Shown here: one piece after another, positions 47,906 to 59,602 of the stretch
Layout of the letters: each line of letters opens with the position of its first letter
Numbering within the stretch: position 1 is the stretch's first letter
Origin: Trichosphaerium sp. ATCC 40318
Lineage: Eukaryota; Discosea; Flabellinia; Trichosidae
Direction: 5' to 3'
Assembly: GCA_038496445.1 (NCBI GenBank)
Contig: JALMLS010000411.1
Location: 1 to 64,000 of the forward strand
DNA: 64,000 nt
Made by a program: the position numbers and the translations under genes
Notes under the pieces: generated by a model
Seen by the model: the letters and a program-made list of their open reading frames with translations, nothing else
Database searches by the model: none
What the model was told of the DNA's origin: nothing

Positions 47906-49038
47906 TTACATTACATAGCGGTAAGTTACTAAACAACATATTAGACAATGCACCAACAATAAAAAAAATTCATAGAGAAACATGGGTGTATTAACGTACT
48001 GTAATGGCCTGCTGTTACACTCTCTCTGATAATCTTTACAACCTATCAACAGCATTATTAGGTAAAAAACAATGAATAACATAACAATGAAGATAAGTAG
48101 GTTGAACCTAAAACTTTTTGACGCAAATGGAGTAAAACACTGTAGCCCCGAATGCGAATGAAAATTTATATAACTTAGCGAATCACTATCATACCTGACC
48201 CCGCACAAGTCCAAAATAACGTGAAACAGGATCTGTTGCAAGAACACGAGGTAACTGACCTTCTTGAATTTTACTAGTGATACAACGTTAAAAACAAAAA
48301 AACCCAAAAGATAACAACGATCAGACTTTTTCACGTACTGTTTTTGGAGCAGTTCTTTCTTCTCGTGTCTTGTCAATACAATATGTCTTGGCACAGATTC
48401 ATGTCTTGTAACATTAATAACAAGCTCTGCTTCTCGAAAATGCTCAATAAAGATCTTTGATCGTCTCATTTTGACAATGTGCTAATTGGTCGATGACACA
48501 TGTCAGTTTCTCAATTTTTACAAAAAACAAATTTGTTTACCTGCTTTACACTTGGCGTGAGAGGTCCTGCGCTTATCATTATGCACCTTTTCAAGCCTTT
48601 TTCGCGTATAATCTCGTAACACTATTTTTACAATGTTAACTACAGTAAATTGGTTGCATTGAGCGAGTGTAGGTCACCTCTTTCATTTTATCAGCGCCAA
48701 CTTTGACAGTGTCAATATAAAATATCATAATGCCCATATCTGGTTCAGGATGCGTGTATGTTGTTGGTAGAGCTCCACGACTAAGTTTTACGGTTAAAAA
48801 TTACTATAATTACTTTATAATGGTTAAATAAGCTTACAGTATATCGTTACCGCCGTATTGTTGCATAAATCGTTCTAAACGGATTCTTTTCTCGTCTTCT
48901 GGAACTATATAGCCTCTTTGCTCATTAGCGGTACAAGACTACAATATATACGCTAAATTACCTGTCCAATAGCATTTCTACAACGGTTTTGTATATTTTG
49001 TACAAATGAACCCCTAGACCCTCGTATATATTGGCCAT
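47906..49038 (-). CDS. RPB5: RNA polymerase subunit RPB5 (ABC27), shared by Pol I, II and III
   Basis: Start at 49038 (MANIYEGLGVHLYKIYKTVV) followed by EMLLDR, as in RPB5 N-termini. Next NEQRGYIVPEDEKRIRLERF and EPDMGIMIFYIDTVKVGADK (jaw domain). The conserved C-terminal assembly domain reads FREAELVINVTRHESVPRHI, VLTRHEKKELLQKQYVKKSD, QLPRVLATDPVSRYFGLVRG, VKIIRESVTAGHY and VTYRYVM, with the stop at 47906. The family usually has RPSETAGRY near the end, replaced here by RESVTAGHY. Five or six introns, including ones splitting RGQ/VVKII and AGHY/VTYR. Head-to-head with the oxygenase gene, start codons about 130 bases apart. Confidence 0.93.
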
Positions 49039-49166
49039 TGCGACGGTGGTTTAATTGAAATGGTCTTTGATAAACTAGACAGTCTGCGAGAGTCTTTGCG
49101 CCAAGAAATTTCTCAAAAATTAAAAGACCCCGTTTACTGGTACCAGCACTACCATGGATTAAAGCC

Positions 49167-50951
49167 ATGAGTCATTCAGTCGCGATTAATCCAGAGGAGC
49201 TTCAAAATAGTAACGAAAACAAAAAAGCTGTTAAAGAAGCTCTACAACGTTCAACGTACATCGTACTTGATGTTCGAACACTTACATTTGGAAAAGTACG
49301 TTAACTAACAACAAACATCGCCGTTTAAAAATGTAATTTCAAAACAAGATTTGTGAGCTTGTTAAAGGTATTTCCAGCAAGCCTTTGAGTACATACTGCC
49401 CTATCAACAACATACAAGACAATACAAGCCTTACTTCAACGATATCAGAGCTATGTGCTCTAAACAAGGCGTTCTTCGATAGACACACATCACAGATATT
49501 ACAAGAGGTTCCTAGCGCCACTATGGTGCATGGCAACTGTGTTGGCTTCCAAAGAGATGCTGAGACTCGCTCTGCACTTGAAGTATGCACCAACCATCCA
49601 CGATGAATACACTTATTTAGCTTCTAGGTAAGGCTGAATGCAAAAGGTAGGATTGAAGGTGCTCCGAACGGCGTATATGAGAAAATTGTAAGAAAGCTTT
49701 GTACTCTATTCCAGCTAAGTGTTTTTGAGGTTCTAAGTTACCTTGTTATGATGAAACTCCTTGGCATGTTCATGATATCAGTAATCACTTCGTGTGATGA
49801 TACTGTGTCTATATATAACGCCCTCGAGGCGTATCCTATGGAAGAAGGCCATCTAGACGGTACTCTTGTGAGTAAAAACTTGCTACCTCTTTTTTGCCAA
49901 AGCCTATCATTTTTTTAATTAAAACCTTATTCAAAACGAAAGGTTAGATCATGTGCCTACGACAAAGACCCTTATAACTACGTGGATCCAAGCAAGCGAA
50001 AATCACGTTGTTCACCGCATATAGGTGAGTGCGCTACGTCGTTTTTACCAAACTTATGATTTGGTATTAGACTATGGGTTCATAACCTTAGATCCGATCA
50101 GTGATGAGCCAGGGCTTGAAATTTTCAATAGAGAGACAAATGAGTGGGATGACATTGAAAATAAATTCAGCTGCGATGGGTATGTATCGCTAATTGTAGG
50201 CCATAAACTTGCTTACGCCTCAGGATTCTACTTCACACCTACTATACACACAGTTGTACGTTTGCACTTTCGTAGCTACAGAAACAGAAAACCATCTTAG
50301 TATACATAGCTTGAGCCTGTCAATCCAAGGATTTCTTTACCTTGTCTTATAAGAGAAAACAAAAGACTTTTGGACACTAATAATGGTACGAGAAAATAAC
50401 AAGAATTGTTTGAAAGTAATGTGCTTTTAACCTTATGTTTTGTTCATTTATAGCCAAAAGTATAGACTATAAAAAACTTCATGACTATATTTATAAGTTC
50501 AATGAATGTCTGTCAAATAAGAAAATATATCGATGGTACTTCACTTGGCTCACGTTGCTGCAAGAATCAAGAGAAACAAACGATGATAAAGCGTTTGGCA
50601 AGTGCAACCAGTTTCACTCTAGTTAGCTGATTAAATATCTATGGTTTAGGTGTTTTCATGGATACAACCTCCTCTGAGAATCCAGTAGTATTTGCTGTTT
50701 ATTCAATAGAAAAACTCCCGTCGAAGCTGATAGGTTTAAACGGCTTTTCGATGTCACAGTGTAATTTTTTTTTTCAACAAGTTTAGAAGTTGTTGATGTT
50801 TTTAGGTGATAACCACAAGCATGGCGTTCGGCGTACATACAAGAAAGAAGATATTAGTCTCGTTATTGTACATGTAACTCTCGAAGAATGGATGAAGATG
50901 GCCCACGATGCATTCATCGTGTTATTAAACTACACTCTTTTCTTATCATAA
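49167..50951 (+). CDS. 2-oxoglutarate/Fe(II)-dependent oxygenase, isopenicillin-N-synthase-like
   Basis: Start at 49167 (MSHSVAINPEELQNSNENKK). The N-terminal region has STYIVLDVRTLTFGK and ICELVKGISSKPLSTY. The double-stranded beta-helix core includes CSPH-IDYGFITLDPISDEPG, where splicing at 50025-50070 creates the metal-binding H-x-D. It continues LEIFNRETNEWDDIENKF, GYVSLIVGHKLAYASGFYFT and PTIHTV with the distal His. The C-terminal piece KTPVEADRFKRLFDVT and HGVRRTYKKEDISL resembles the end of such enzymes; stop near 50951. Exon joins between 50.28 and 50.75 kb are uncertain. Substrate cannot be told; relatives act in secondary metabolism and on small molecules. Confidence 0.75.
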
Positions 50952-51042
50952 AAAAATCCAAATGTAACAACCTCAAAGTAAAGTTTGGTTTTTCTCAAAG
51001 CTATTTATTTCAAAAAACATGGGTCACGTGGTTTTTTTAAAT

Positions 51043-51966
51043 TTACTTTAGATCTTCGAAGCTAATGGTCATCTTTTCTTCAATTTCATCAACGTTTGAT
51101 ACCATCTAGGTGTTGATTAGCGCAAAAATAGGTAAAAATACAGCGAGGTTAAAAACAGAAAAAATCAAGTTCTCGAGGAGCCGTACACTTTTAAATTCGT
51201 CAAAAGATATTTTGCCGTTTCCAGTCTTATCTCCTTCAATGATTGTCTTGTCTACAATTTGCTGCAACTGTACATCTGTCAAGTTGGAACCAACCATCAT
51301 TTTTAACACTTGGAACAATTCACCGTTTGAAATAAAGCCATCTGCGTCAATATCGTAGACTTTGAAAGCGACTGAAGGCAAAGGTTTAGATTTTTGTAAA
51401 AAAACTCAAAAAGAAAATAAAGGCAATAACCGCTCGCGGAATTAGCCCTGGTTATGGCGTAAATAGAGTGTCTCGGTGTACGTACATCGTAATTTGGCGT
51501 CAGAGTTTCCTTTGTCGCTGAAAATGGAGAGCGTTTCAATAAACTCTGTAAATTCGATTTGATTGTCGTTGTTTTTGTCAAATATAGAGATTACACGTTC
51601 AAGGAGAGGATTTACTAGTTTTGAAAAGAGTTATTACACTTTAAGTGAGTATATTGGGTAGTAGGGGCGTACCTGCTAGCTCGGGCACTTCCATAAATTC
51701 GTTCAACGTCAGTGTGCCAGAACCGTCTTTATCTAGTTTTGTAAAACGTCTGTGTAGCCTCTGGAGCTCACGATCGCTGACTGAAGGGAGTTACAAAGAA
51801 TTCAAGGAGCTAAAACGATAATTTTGTTTTGTAGTTAATTAAAGATACGCTCAAGCGTGCGAACAGTTGGTATAATCAAAAATAAAGGAGGTAGCGAGTA
51901 CTTACAATTAGACATTTCGCGCATGGCTTGGACTTCCTCTGGAGACAACGAACTAATATTTCCCAT
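51043..51966 (-). CDS. CNB1: calcineurin B, regulatory EF-hand subunit of Ca2+/calmodulin phosphatase
   Basis: Start at 51966 ([20 protein letters not shown]); the MGNxxS start fits N-myristoylation, as in other CNB proteins. Four EF-hands can be read: [42 protein letters not shown] and [14 protein letters not shown]. Conserved linkers [16 protein letters not shown] and RVISIF are present. Ends MTISFEDLK with a stop at 51043. Four introns, one each around the EF-hand exons. The calcineurin A partner is not in this window. Confidence 0.93.
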
Positions 51967-52240
51967 GTTGTGTACAGCAGTTTTTATTTAACGACGCCTT
52001 AAATAAAAACCACAGCCACCACTTAATATGGCCATCAATACAGTTGCCGCCTAACTAGCAAACCGCTTGATTTGTTCTATGAGGCATGTGAAGTACGTAA
52101 ACGTAATTGTATACAACCCTAGGCGCAAGAAGCTTCCTCCCTAAGTGAAAGTGGTGCGCTTTTACCTGTACAACGCAATTTAGAAGGCAGGATAGCGAAT
52201 TGTGAAGTGTTTTAGCAGTTTTAATTATTTACCGTTTAAA

Positions 52241-52631
52241 GGGCATCTAATGAAACCAAATCAAGTATCTGTTGTTGTACAGTAAAGACAAGGTAGATAC
52301 AGATACAGAATGAAGTAAGCTAGCAACGCTGGCGGACTGAGATGGCACGTTTTTCATGGTTAAGTAAGCATTCCCGATTGGTGTAATGGTTAACATTTTC
52401 GGTTCTCATCCGGGAGCTCGGGGTTCGATTCCCCGATCGGGAGCTAATCTTTTTGCCATTCCTGCAATTACACTGCTTTTTATTACTTGCCATTGACACA
52501 ATACATGAGCCACGATTGTGTTTAAATTGGATACAACGACAATGCAGGAAATAAATATTTATTTTCGTTATACTACAGTTATTACAACATGTGGTACTTG
52601 CAACATATCAATAAACCTTTTCAGGTTAAAC
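52241..52631 (+). repeat. duplicated block, copy B, carrying tRNA-Glu(CTC)
   Basis: Direct repeat of 47159-47546, about 5.1 kb away and in the same orientation. It differs by about a dozen substitutions and a 3-4-base insertion after AATGCAGGAAATAA. The tRNA inside is identical to copy A. RPB5, the oxygenase and calcineurin B lie between the two copies. Confidence 0.9.
52372..52443 (+). tRNA. tRNA-Glu (anticodon CTC)
   Basis: Identical to the copies at 37056-37127 and 47290-47361, with intact A and B boxes and TTTTT terminator in the trailer. Lies inside duplicated block B. Confidence 0.95.
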
Positions 52632-52749
52632 CATGCGTTAGCAAGGTGTTCTTGCAACAATCAAACTGTTACTCCAGAGCCATGTGGAACCAGCGAAACA
52701 AGATACTCAACATTTTAAGTTATGTTTTATAATAATACATTTTTACATT
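52444..52749. other. end of duplicated block B and spacer
   Basis: Holds the downstream part of block B to 52631, then about 120 bases with diffuse similarity to the region after block A. A short open frame (about 52518-52718, about 66 codons) is not conserved as a frame in copy A, so I do not call it a gene. Confidence 0.4.
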
Positions 52750-54072
52750 TTAAAATACAGTTTGTACATGAACATGCACCTGAGGTACCAATCCAAGTGC
52801 CTCAAGCGATTGATCGCCTTTATCTACACCAAACACCTAAACTAAATTAACACTACTAATTTTAATTGGTGCTACCTTGCGAGGATAGTCTACTACCAAA
52901 CGGATGTTGTCCGGAACCTCAACTCCTTTAAGTTTCTGGCTCTTTATGTACCAAAAAACGGTTGACAGTGACTCCTCACGCCTAAATAAGCGCTTGCACC
53001 TTTCTCCATTTGGCATTCTTAAAAGGAGCAGCGTCACATTTTCTCGTGTCCTGACAAATGTAAATAAAAGTCATGTCTAACACTCAAAAACATACTCAGC
53101 TTCTGGAGCTTTTGGTAATTCTTCCTTCAACTTATAGCTTAACGTGATGTCCTGTAACACTTGCTTAAACCCGCTGACATGCGAGGTACGACTAACGACT
53201 ATGTGAGCATCGTGTATGTGACCGATGATTTTGAACTTACGCCATGTCAAATTCAGCTTGTTGGTCAGCCTCTAATGAGGCTTGAAATGCCTCGTTTTGG
53301 CTATGAATAAGTGCTCTCCTTTCTTCTCGCTGGTTTTCAAGTTCCTGGAGCATGTCAACCGCCTCCAGCTCAATCATCCTATTCCAATGTGAGTCACGTG
53401 TTATTAACGTCGTAATCAAAGTTTTTTTCTATTAAACTCATGCAATGGACGCGAATGTGTATGTACCTTTCAAACCGTTGCTCTTTTCGCTTGTTTTTTC
53501 GCAATTTTTTGGATTTTTTGCGGGAGTTGCTTGGCGGGTAACTATTAGCGTAAAAATCCGTTATGGCTTCATCTACGCTCTTTGATTGCCATTTAGCATG
53601 CCTACAAGCGCGTAAGAAACAAAAGCTGCAATTTCAGTGGAGATTTATTGTGAATCACTGTAATCAATAGCTTTCGCGATATAAACGCGTTGTAGCACGT
53701 TTGCGAGCGTTACGCCAAAAAGTGAAATTCTGAACGTTAGCAATGTTCTTACCTTCGGCTTTCGCTAGTTCCACGCACATCAGAGCTCCTACGACCAGGA
53801 ATATTTATGCCTGAGGTTTGTTAGCAAAAGTAGCGATATTTTATTACAAAAGATACCTCTCGCACTAAGAGACGTACTACGCGTATCAAATCTAACGAAA
53901 AAAATAAGTTTACAAAAAGAGCAGGAGACTTTGGTACTTTTTTGATGAAGGTAATGAGCTTTTTGCTCTTTTACGCCTCCTGCGTCTGTTGTTTCTTCTC
54001 TTACGCTGAGGAGAGTTTTGGGATTGAGCGTTAACGTCACATTCGACATTTTCATAGACTGCGCGACGGGCC
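52750..54072 (-). CDS. UBX-domain protein (FAF-like C-terminus)
   Basis: Probable adaptor of the AAA ATPase p97/Cdc48. Start at 54072 (MARRAVYENVECDVNAQSQN), followed by a very basic segment (RKRRNNRRRRRKRAK), likely nuclear targeting or RNA binding. A second basic stretch near 53.5 kb is KKSKKLRKNKRKEQRFE. Then comes the coiled coil MIELEAVDMLQELENQREER with ALIHSQNEAFQASLEADQQA, the sequence that precedes UBX in FAF1/FAF2. The UBX domain reads VTLLLLRMPNGERCKRLFRR and GVEVPDNIRLVVDYPR, then GVDKGDQSLEALGLVPQVHV; stop at 52750. No UBA domain or UAS thioredoxin-like domain is seen, so it is shorter than FAF proteins. The N-terminal exons are joined by frame and could belong to a separate gene. 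Confidence 0.7.
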
Positions 54073-54412
54073 ATGTTTTGGATGTTATTTTAGGGTTGTA
54101 GAGCTTCCGGAGGATGTTTAGGTAAGTGTTTGACAATAGACACTTATCGGGGTGTTTATAAATTTAATAAAACTTCTTTTGGCTTAACTTTGTATTTCGG
54201 CTCAACTTGTTTATCTTGTGTCTAAACTCAAGCGCAGCAACAAAAAAATAAGAGCTGTTTCTATGTGGGTGGTTACGTTATGCTATTCCCAAGTGCAACT
54301 AGGTATAACGAAAAGATATTTTAATGTGCCGATGACACTCTTTTAATTAGTGATGGTTGAATGAATACCATTGGTTTTTTTTTTTGTTGATTGTAGAATT
54401 CTACATCTCAGT
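54073..54412. other. spacer between ankyrin and UBX genes
   Basis: About 340 bases with no ORF or RNA gene recognised; several T runs near 54370-54385. Confidence 0.3.
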
Positions 54413-55166
54413 TCAAGCGAGTGAGGTCAAGTATTGTACAATTTCGTCGTGGCCATTAGTACGAGCAATATCGATTGCAGTTGCATCATTGAGATGAGGC
54501 ATAGCAACATTGACATCAAGATCTACAAAAAAAAAATGTGAGCTCATTCCAACATGAAAACATGAAACAAAACAAAGTACCTTTTACGTTCTCTACGAGG
54601 TATTTTACAACTGGTAAGCTTCCTCCTAGGCATGCCCATTGTAGAGGGGTACCACCAAAGCCAATAACTTGTTTGGTTACAGCACAAGGATGGTACATGC
54701 CGAGTTCACTGTTGAAGCTAATTGTGGCTGTGTATGGCTCGTGGAAGTTACCTAAAACGTTGTGAGGAGTCGTCAGTTGCAAGGATGTACTCACCATAGA
54801 ATATCCAGTCGTTGAAAACATGAGGTTTGTTTGGATCAGTGTAAGACTCACTGTCTTTATCGAGGAGTGCAGCGCGGTTTTTAGACACTTCGTCTACCAA
54901 CCCTAGGTTGCCGTTAGTCGTTTTTGGTAAAATATATATAGAAACGTCGTTAAATTAGTGTCAACGGGTAGTTATTGCGTAGGCGCACCCTTGAAGCAGT
55001 TTTTTGCGATTTTCCTTGGTGCTGTTAGTTTTATAACTGAAAGTTGTTGGTTTAGTACCCTGGCTCGTTAACAGAAGGAGCAGGTGTGGTATCAATCCAT
55101 GTAGGCTGGTTTTAATTTAGTATTGCAAATCGACTTTAGTGAAAAGCTTACTTGAACAGCTGTCAT
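54413..55166 (-). CDS. small ankyrin-repeat protein
   Basis: Start at 55166 (MTAVQ), then after an intron (donor GTAAGC) PTWIDTTPAPSVNEPG, an in-frame join to TKENRKKLLQG, and LVDEVSKNRAALLDKDSESY. The ankyrin part reads GTPLQWACLGGSLPVVKYLV and ATAIDIARTNGHDEIVQYL, two clear repeats, after FGG. Stop at 54413. About 190 residues with six introns. The part YTDPNKPHVFNDWIFYGNFH before the repeats is not a domain I know. Probably a protein-interaction module. It starts about 120 bases from the divergent Noc1 gene. Confidence 0.75.
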
Positions 55167-55288
55167 TTGATTACTGTTTCAGTTAGTTTGTGAAATCACG
55201 TTTCTAAGACTCAAATAGACTTTTTTCACGAAAGCCACATTTGATTTTGGTCGCATTTGTTCAAAAGCCGTGTTGTACCGAAATTAAC

Positions 55289-58200
55289 CATGGCAGCCAC
55301 CGAAGAGAACCAACGCGAGGCAGGTGATAAGTTTTACGCCACCCCGGAAGAAGACGTCGATAGTGTCATTGACGGCGACGAAAGGGAGGAACTTAATAGA
55401 TATAAAGAATACAACAAGCAAGTAGCCAACTTGGAGGCATTGGCAACAGGAAAATGTAAATTTCTAAAGCAATACTTGACCAATGGCCCATGGTATACTA
55501 ACACGCCTGAACTTTCAATAAAAAAGGGTTTGGAGCCATTAAGTAAAGAAGCGATACAAGCAAAACGTAAAGAGGCAAGGATTGCATCAAGAAAACTTAC
55601 AGAGCAATTTGAAGGTACATACACATACAAAAGCCAAATTACTGTTGATTTCCCAATTTTTATATTTTTTTGTTTTATTTCCTACAACGTATACTTTACG
55701 CGTATGAGAATACAGTACAATAGTTTTAAATCTACAAAAAATATTCCGAAAAAAAAAACTAACCGAAAAAAATCTGTTTATTGACAAAATATGTTCATAG
55801 CTCGTTTCAGTCAAAACAAGGCGGAAAAATGGATGCGTGATATGATAAAGATGGGTACATTCGGAAATAGAATGAGCGTTTCAGCGCTCTTGGTGCTTGG
55901 TGCACCACTTTTCAGATTAAAGGTAAGCACGTGATTCAATTCAGTCGAAAACTATTTCTACTCAAGAGTCTTTTTTTTTTTTTTTTTTTTTTGGAAAGCA
56001 TGAAGCTCACTTAGAATTAGAGGTTGGATAAGATTGAACAATTTTGTAAAAAGAAGAGAAGGGAGACTGTCCAAGCAACAAAAGTATTAAAAGATTTGTT
56101 CATGCAATTGCTACCTAAGAGCAGAAAATTAACGTGCGTGTTCACTTGTTTTTTTTTTTGAAATATTATTTTCTTCTTCGGTGTACTGTTCCTTTTCTGA
56201 TGGGTATAGGTGGTTTCAAAAACAACCTTTGGAGCAACCAGATGTTGGTGTATCCCATCTTATATATTGGCAGTTTGAGCATGAATTGAAAGAGCGTTAT
56301 GAAAAGTTTATTAGATACTTACGTGTACGTTGATTACAAAAAAAAAAAGTAAAAAATTTGAGACAGCGCAGAATCGAACTGCGATCCCAGCACTGGAAAT
56401 GCCGCATGCTAACCTTTACACCACTATCCCTTCTATACATAAGTGCATAATATTGCAGTTGACGCCGCTCGCCTGAAGCGCAAATGCAGCACGTATGGAA
56501 GGAAGCGATGTGGGTTTTTTGACAACTTTTTTTTTTTCCTTATGGTCGTTGTAACTTTGTGAAAAGGGTCGGGCTTTCGATGAGATGATGGATTTTCGTA
56601 TTTCTACATTATCTGTAGTCTATCAATTACTTTCAAACAGACAAGAACAAGAGATGCAACTCTTAGGCATTCTTGTTACAAAACTGGTACGAAATACGTT
56701 TTTAGGTCTTCGTGACGGTTACCTTCCTTTCTTCATTTCTTTTGCCAGAGGCACTCATTGTATATTTAGTCTGACGGAAACAAATCTGTCAGTAGTATAT
56801 CAGATAAACTATTAACTCGGTTACTAACAAAACACACAAACATGAAATTGAGCGTGATAAAGGTACGTAAATTACCACTAAGCACCTTTGCTTGGTTTCT
56901 ACCTTAACCTTATTTGTAACGCTATATCTCAGGCAATTGCAAGTCATTTGGCAAGTCTCACAAAGACAGCGCAACCACTACAAAGGTAAGATAACCGTAC
57001 TACAACTAGGACTACTCGAGAAATTGTTGAATTCTGTCCTCTAAAAAAACGATGATATTCACTTTATTTGACTAACTTACCATGTAGATACTACGCATTA
57101 ACTTTCTTAAATAATGTCATACTTGCGAGTGGTGAAGTTGATGTAGCTAGAACACTTATTGAAGTCTACCTAAAAACATTTAATGACATGCAAACCATCT
57201 ACAAAGGAAAAGCTGAAAAGAAAATGTTGGACCCAATCATTACTGGAATTAAAAGAGCTGAACCATATGCCAGGCTAACAGAAGCGTAAGATCAATAATT
57301 TTTAATGTATCCCTTCTAACCATACGCTTAGTGGTAAATACGATGATTATATCAGTGTTTTGTTCAGACTTGCTCATTCTGTTGATCTAAGACATGGTAT
57401 TATGGTTCTTCATGTTCTATACGATGTTGCCATTAAAGATAGCGTAAGTTTTTTTTCTTTATAAAGAAGCCAAGGTGTTGAGCTAACATTTATTCAAAAA
57501 ATAGAGCATCAAAGGACGCTACTTTTCTGCTTTGTATTCAAGAATGTTATCTCCTGAAGTGTGGACAAATGATAACTTATCAACATACTTGAATGTTATG
57601 TACAAGGTATAACACAAAACCTTTTTTTTTTGGATCATGTGATTCGTCAACTTATTTTTTTGGTAGTCGCTTAAACACGATACCTCACTTATTCGTGTTG
57701 TGGCTTGCATGAGAAGATTGTTACAGACTTGTTACTACCAAAAGCCTAATACTCTGTTGGCCGTATTACTTTTGATATCCAAGGTATTGTGTTGAAACCC
57801 TTCTAAACAAAAAAAAATTGCGCATTTTGGCTGACTTGTTCTGTGTTAGTTGCTTAAGCAAAGGCGTGATTTGAAGGATTACTTAATCAGACACAACGTA
57901 TTTTTTACAGCACGCTTCACAAAACCAAGACAAAACTTGGTCGGTGATGATAAGAAGGAGGAAGAAGAAAAAGAAGCTCCTTCAAAGAACGAACAAGAGG
58001 AAGAACAAGAAATGGACTCTGATATCGAAGTATGCTCTATACCTATACGTTTAGTATCTCAAACTATGAATTAGGAAGGTTCAATGTCAAGTGATGACGA
58101 AGACGACGATAGGCAAGATAACAAGCGCAAACGAGAAGGTACACCTCAGGATGTGCGTAAGGCGTGCTAATCGTGAGATTTGTAGAGCGACCTAGAGTTG

Positions 58201-59496
58201 CAAAGGAGAAGTTGTCCGATTTGTCTTATGATCCTATGGAGCGTAATCCTCTGTATTCTAATCCAGTATCTCGTATCTACGAACTGGTTCGTTTAAATTT
58301 GGTTTTGTCGTGTAGTTGATTGTTGCTTACGTGCAAAAAAATTAGGATGCTCTGGCAAACCACTTTCACCCAAAGGTTGCAGAATGGGCTAATACATTGC
58401 TTGCTGGTAAATCTATATACTTTAGAGCAAACCCAATGGATGAATTCGCAATGGACGAGTACACAAAGCGATTTTTGTACGTGTAGATACTTTATCAGCT
58501 ACTTGTTTTGTATTCTTTTAAAATATTTATTGTTTGCGCGCACTAGGTACAAAAAACCTGATAAAAAGGATCAAGATGAAGGAATGAGCAGGATTAAGCA
58601 AGTATTTGAACGTCAAAAGAACGTTCAAACAAAGACGAAAGTCAACACAAAAAAATTCTTGCAAAGAAAAGCCGCTTCACAAGAGGTACCCCATAGCAAG
58701 ATACTCAACATATAACTAAGTTTGGATTTTCCTTAGAAATTCTTCCAACAGTTTTTTGAAACAAAACGTGCACTTGTGCGTATGCAAAAGAGGACTGCAA
58801 AGGAAAAAACAGTTCTTGTTGATGAAGATATCGAAACAGAGATTGAAAATGTCAACAGTGACAGCGAAGTAAGTGACTTTTTCTTTTTTTTTTCCTTTTT
58901 TTTTTTTTCAATCTCCTTCAAAAAAAAGTTTGCAATTACCCCAATGAGTCCACACGCGCTAATATTGACATATAGGATATCGATAGATTCCTTGACGAAG
59001 AAATGGCACGTAAATTTGGAGATGACATTCCAGATGACTTTTCAAGTGATGAAGAGATGGAAGATGCTCTAATGGATGACGGTGATGATGATGATGGAGA
59101 TGTTGACATGACTGATGGAAATAGTCCATTTGTTTATGATACATTACCTAAATTCGATGAAAACGCTTTGGAATTCAAAGATGCTGGTGAAGTTGATGAC
59201 TTGTTCCAGTTCTACAATGCTGATGAAGACTTCCAAAGTACGCTTTGTTTTTTATCACGTGATAAATCACAAAAAAAAAATTTGAAGAAAAGTATCTCTC
59301 AATGACGTTTACTAAATTGTTCTTTGTTTTAGATGAGTCTGATGAGGAGAATCCATTGACAAAGAGAATGACTAACAAGGATGATGAGGACCAAGGCTTG
59401 TATATGGCAGGAGATGATCTAATGGCACTGTTGGAAGAAAACGATGATCAAATGAGCACATACCAACCAAAGAAAAAAAAGCAAAGACGCCGATAA
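55289..59496 (+). CDS. NOC1: Noc1/Mak21 (CEBPZ family), ribosome biogenesis factor
   Basis: Nucleolar partner of Noc2 in early pre-60S maturation. Start at 55289 (MAATEENQREAGDKFYATPE). Core blocks in order: KCKFLKQYLTNGPWYTNTPE, QNKAEKWMRDMIKMGTFGNR, MSVSALLVLGAPLFRLK, KKRRETVQATKVLKDLFMQL, LIYWQFEHELKERYEKFIRY, FDEMMDFRISTLSVVYQLLS and RYYALTFLNNVILASGEVDV. Further on: MLSPEVWTNDNLSTYLNVMY, an acidic/basic region (KKEEEEKEAPSKNEQEEEQE), YDPMERNPLYSNPVSRIYEL and NPMDEFAMDEYTKRFLYKKP. The tail is acidic and Lys-rich (DDGDDDDGDVDMTDGN; KKKKQRRR), stop 59494-59496. The CBF/Mak21 signature LNNVILASGEVD is clear. About 17 introns, one of which holds a tRNA gene on the other strand. Confidence 0.93.
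56359..56430 (-). tRNA. tRNA-Gly (anticodon TCC), nested antisense in a Noc1 intron
   Basis: Reading the minus strand: acceptor GGGATAG pairs with CTGTCTC (two G-U wobbles). D arm TGGTGTAAAGGTTAGCA carries the A box. Anticodon stem CGGCA/TGCTG holds loop TTTCCAG, anticodon TCC. T arm CGCAGTTCGATTCTGCG is the B box. All four stems form. T-rich DNA follows its 3' end (AATTTTTTACTTTTTTTTTT on the minus strand), a Pol III terminator. It lies between the Noc1 exons ending EKFIRYL and starting FDEMMDFR. Confidence 0.9.
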
Positions 59497-59602
59497 GACA
59501 GTAAAATAAAAAAAAAACTCATGCTCTCACCGTAAAAAAAATAAAAAATCTTGTACACTTCAATTGTACTTTTTGGTGTTCAGTATTGGAAGCTGTGGAT
59601 GC

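Noticed and set aside
48150-48330. A membrane protein read through from the RPB5 exons
   Set aside because: The hydrophobic stretch is translated intron. Splicing out the introns gives the standard RPB5 C-terminal domain.
47159-52631. The tRNA-bearing repeats as a tRNA-derived SINE or other transposon
   Set aside because: Homology includes about 130 bases upstream of the tRNA. There is no A-rich or repeat tail, no terminal repeats and no target-site duplication, so a segmental duplication is simpler.
55030-55090. A 22-nt intron in the ankyrin gene
   Set aside because: A 37-nt intron with the same donor and a later CTAACAG acceptor also keeps the frame and has a better branch site, so no ultra-short intron needs to be claimed.
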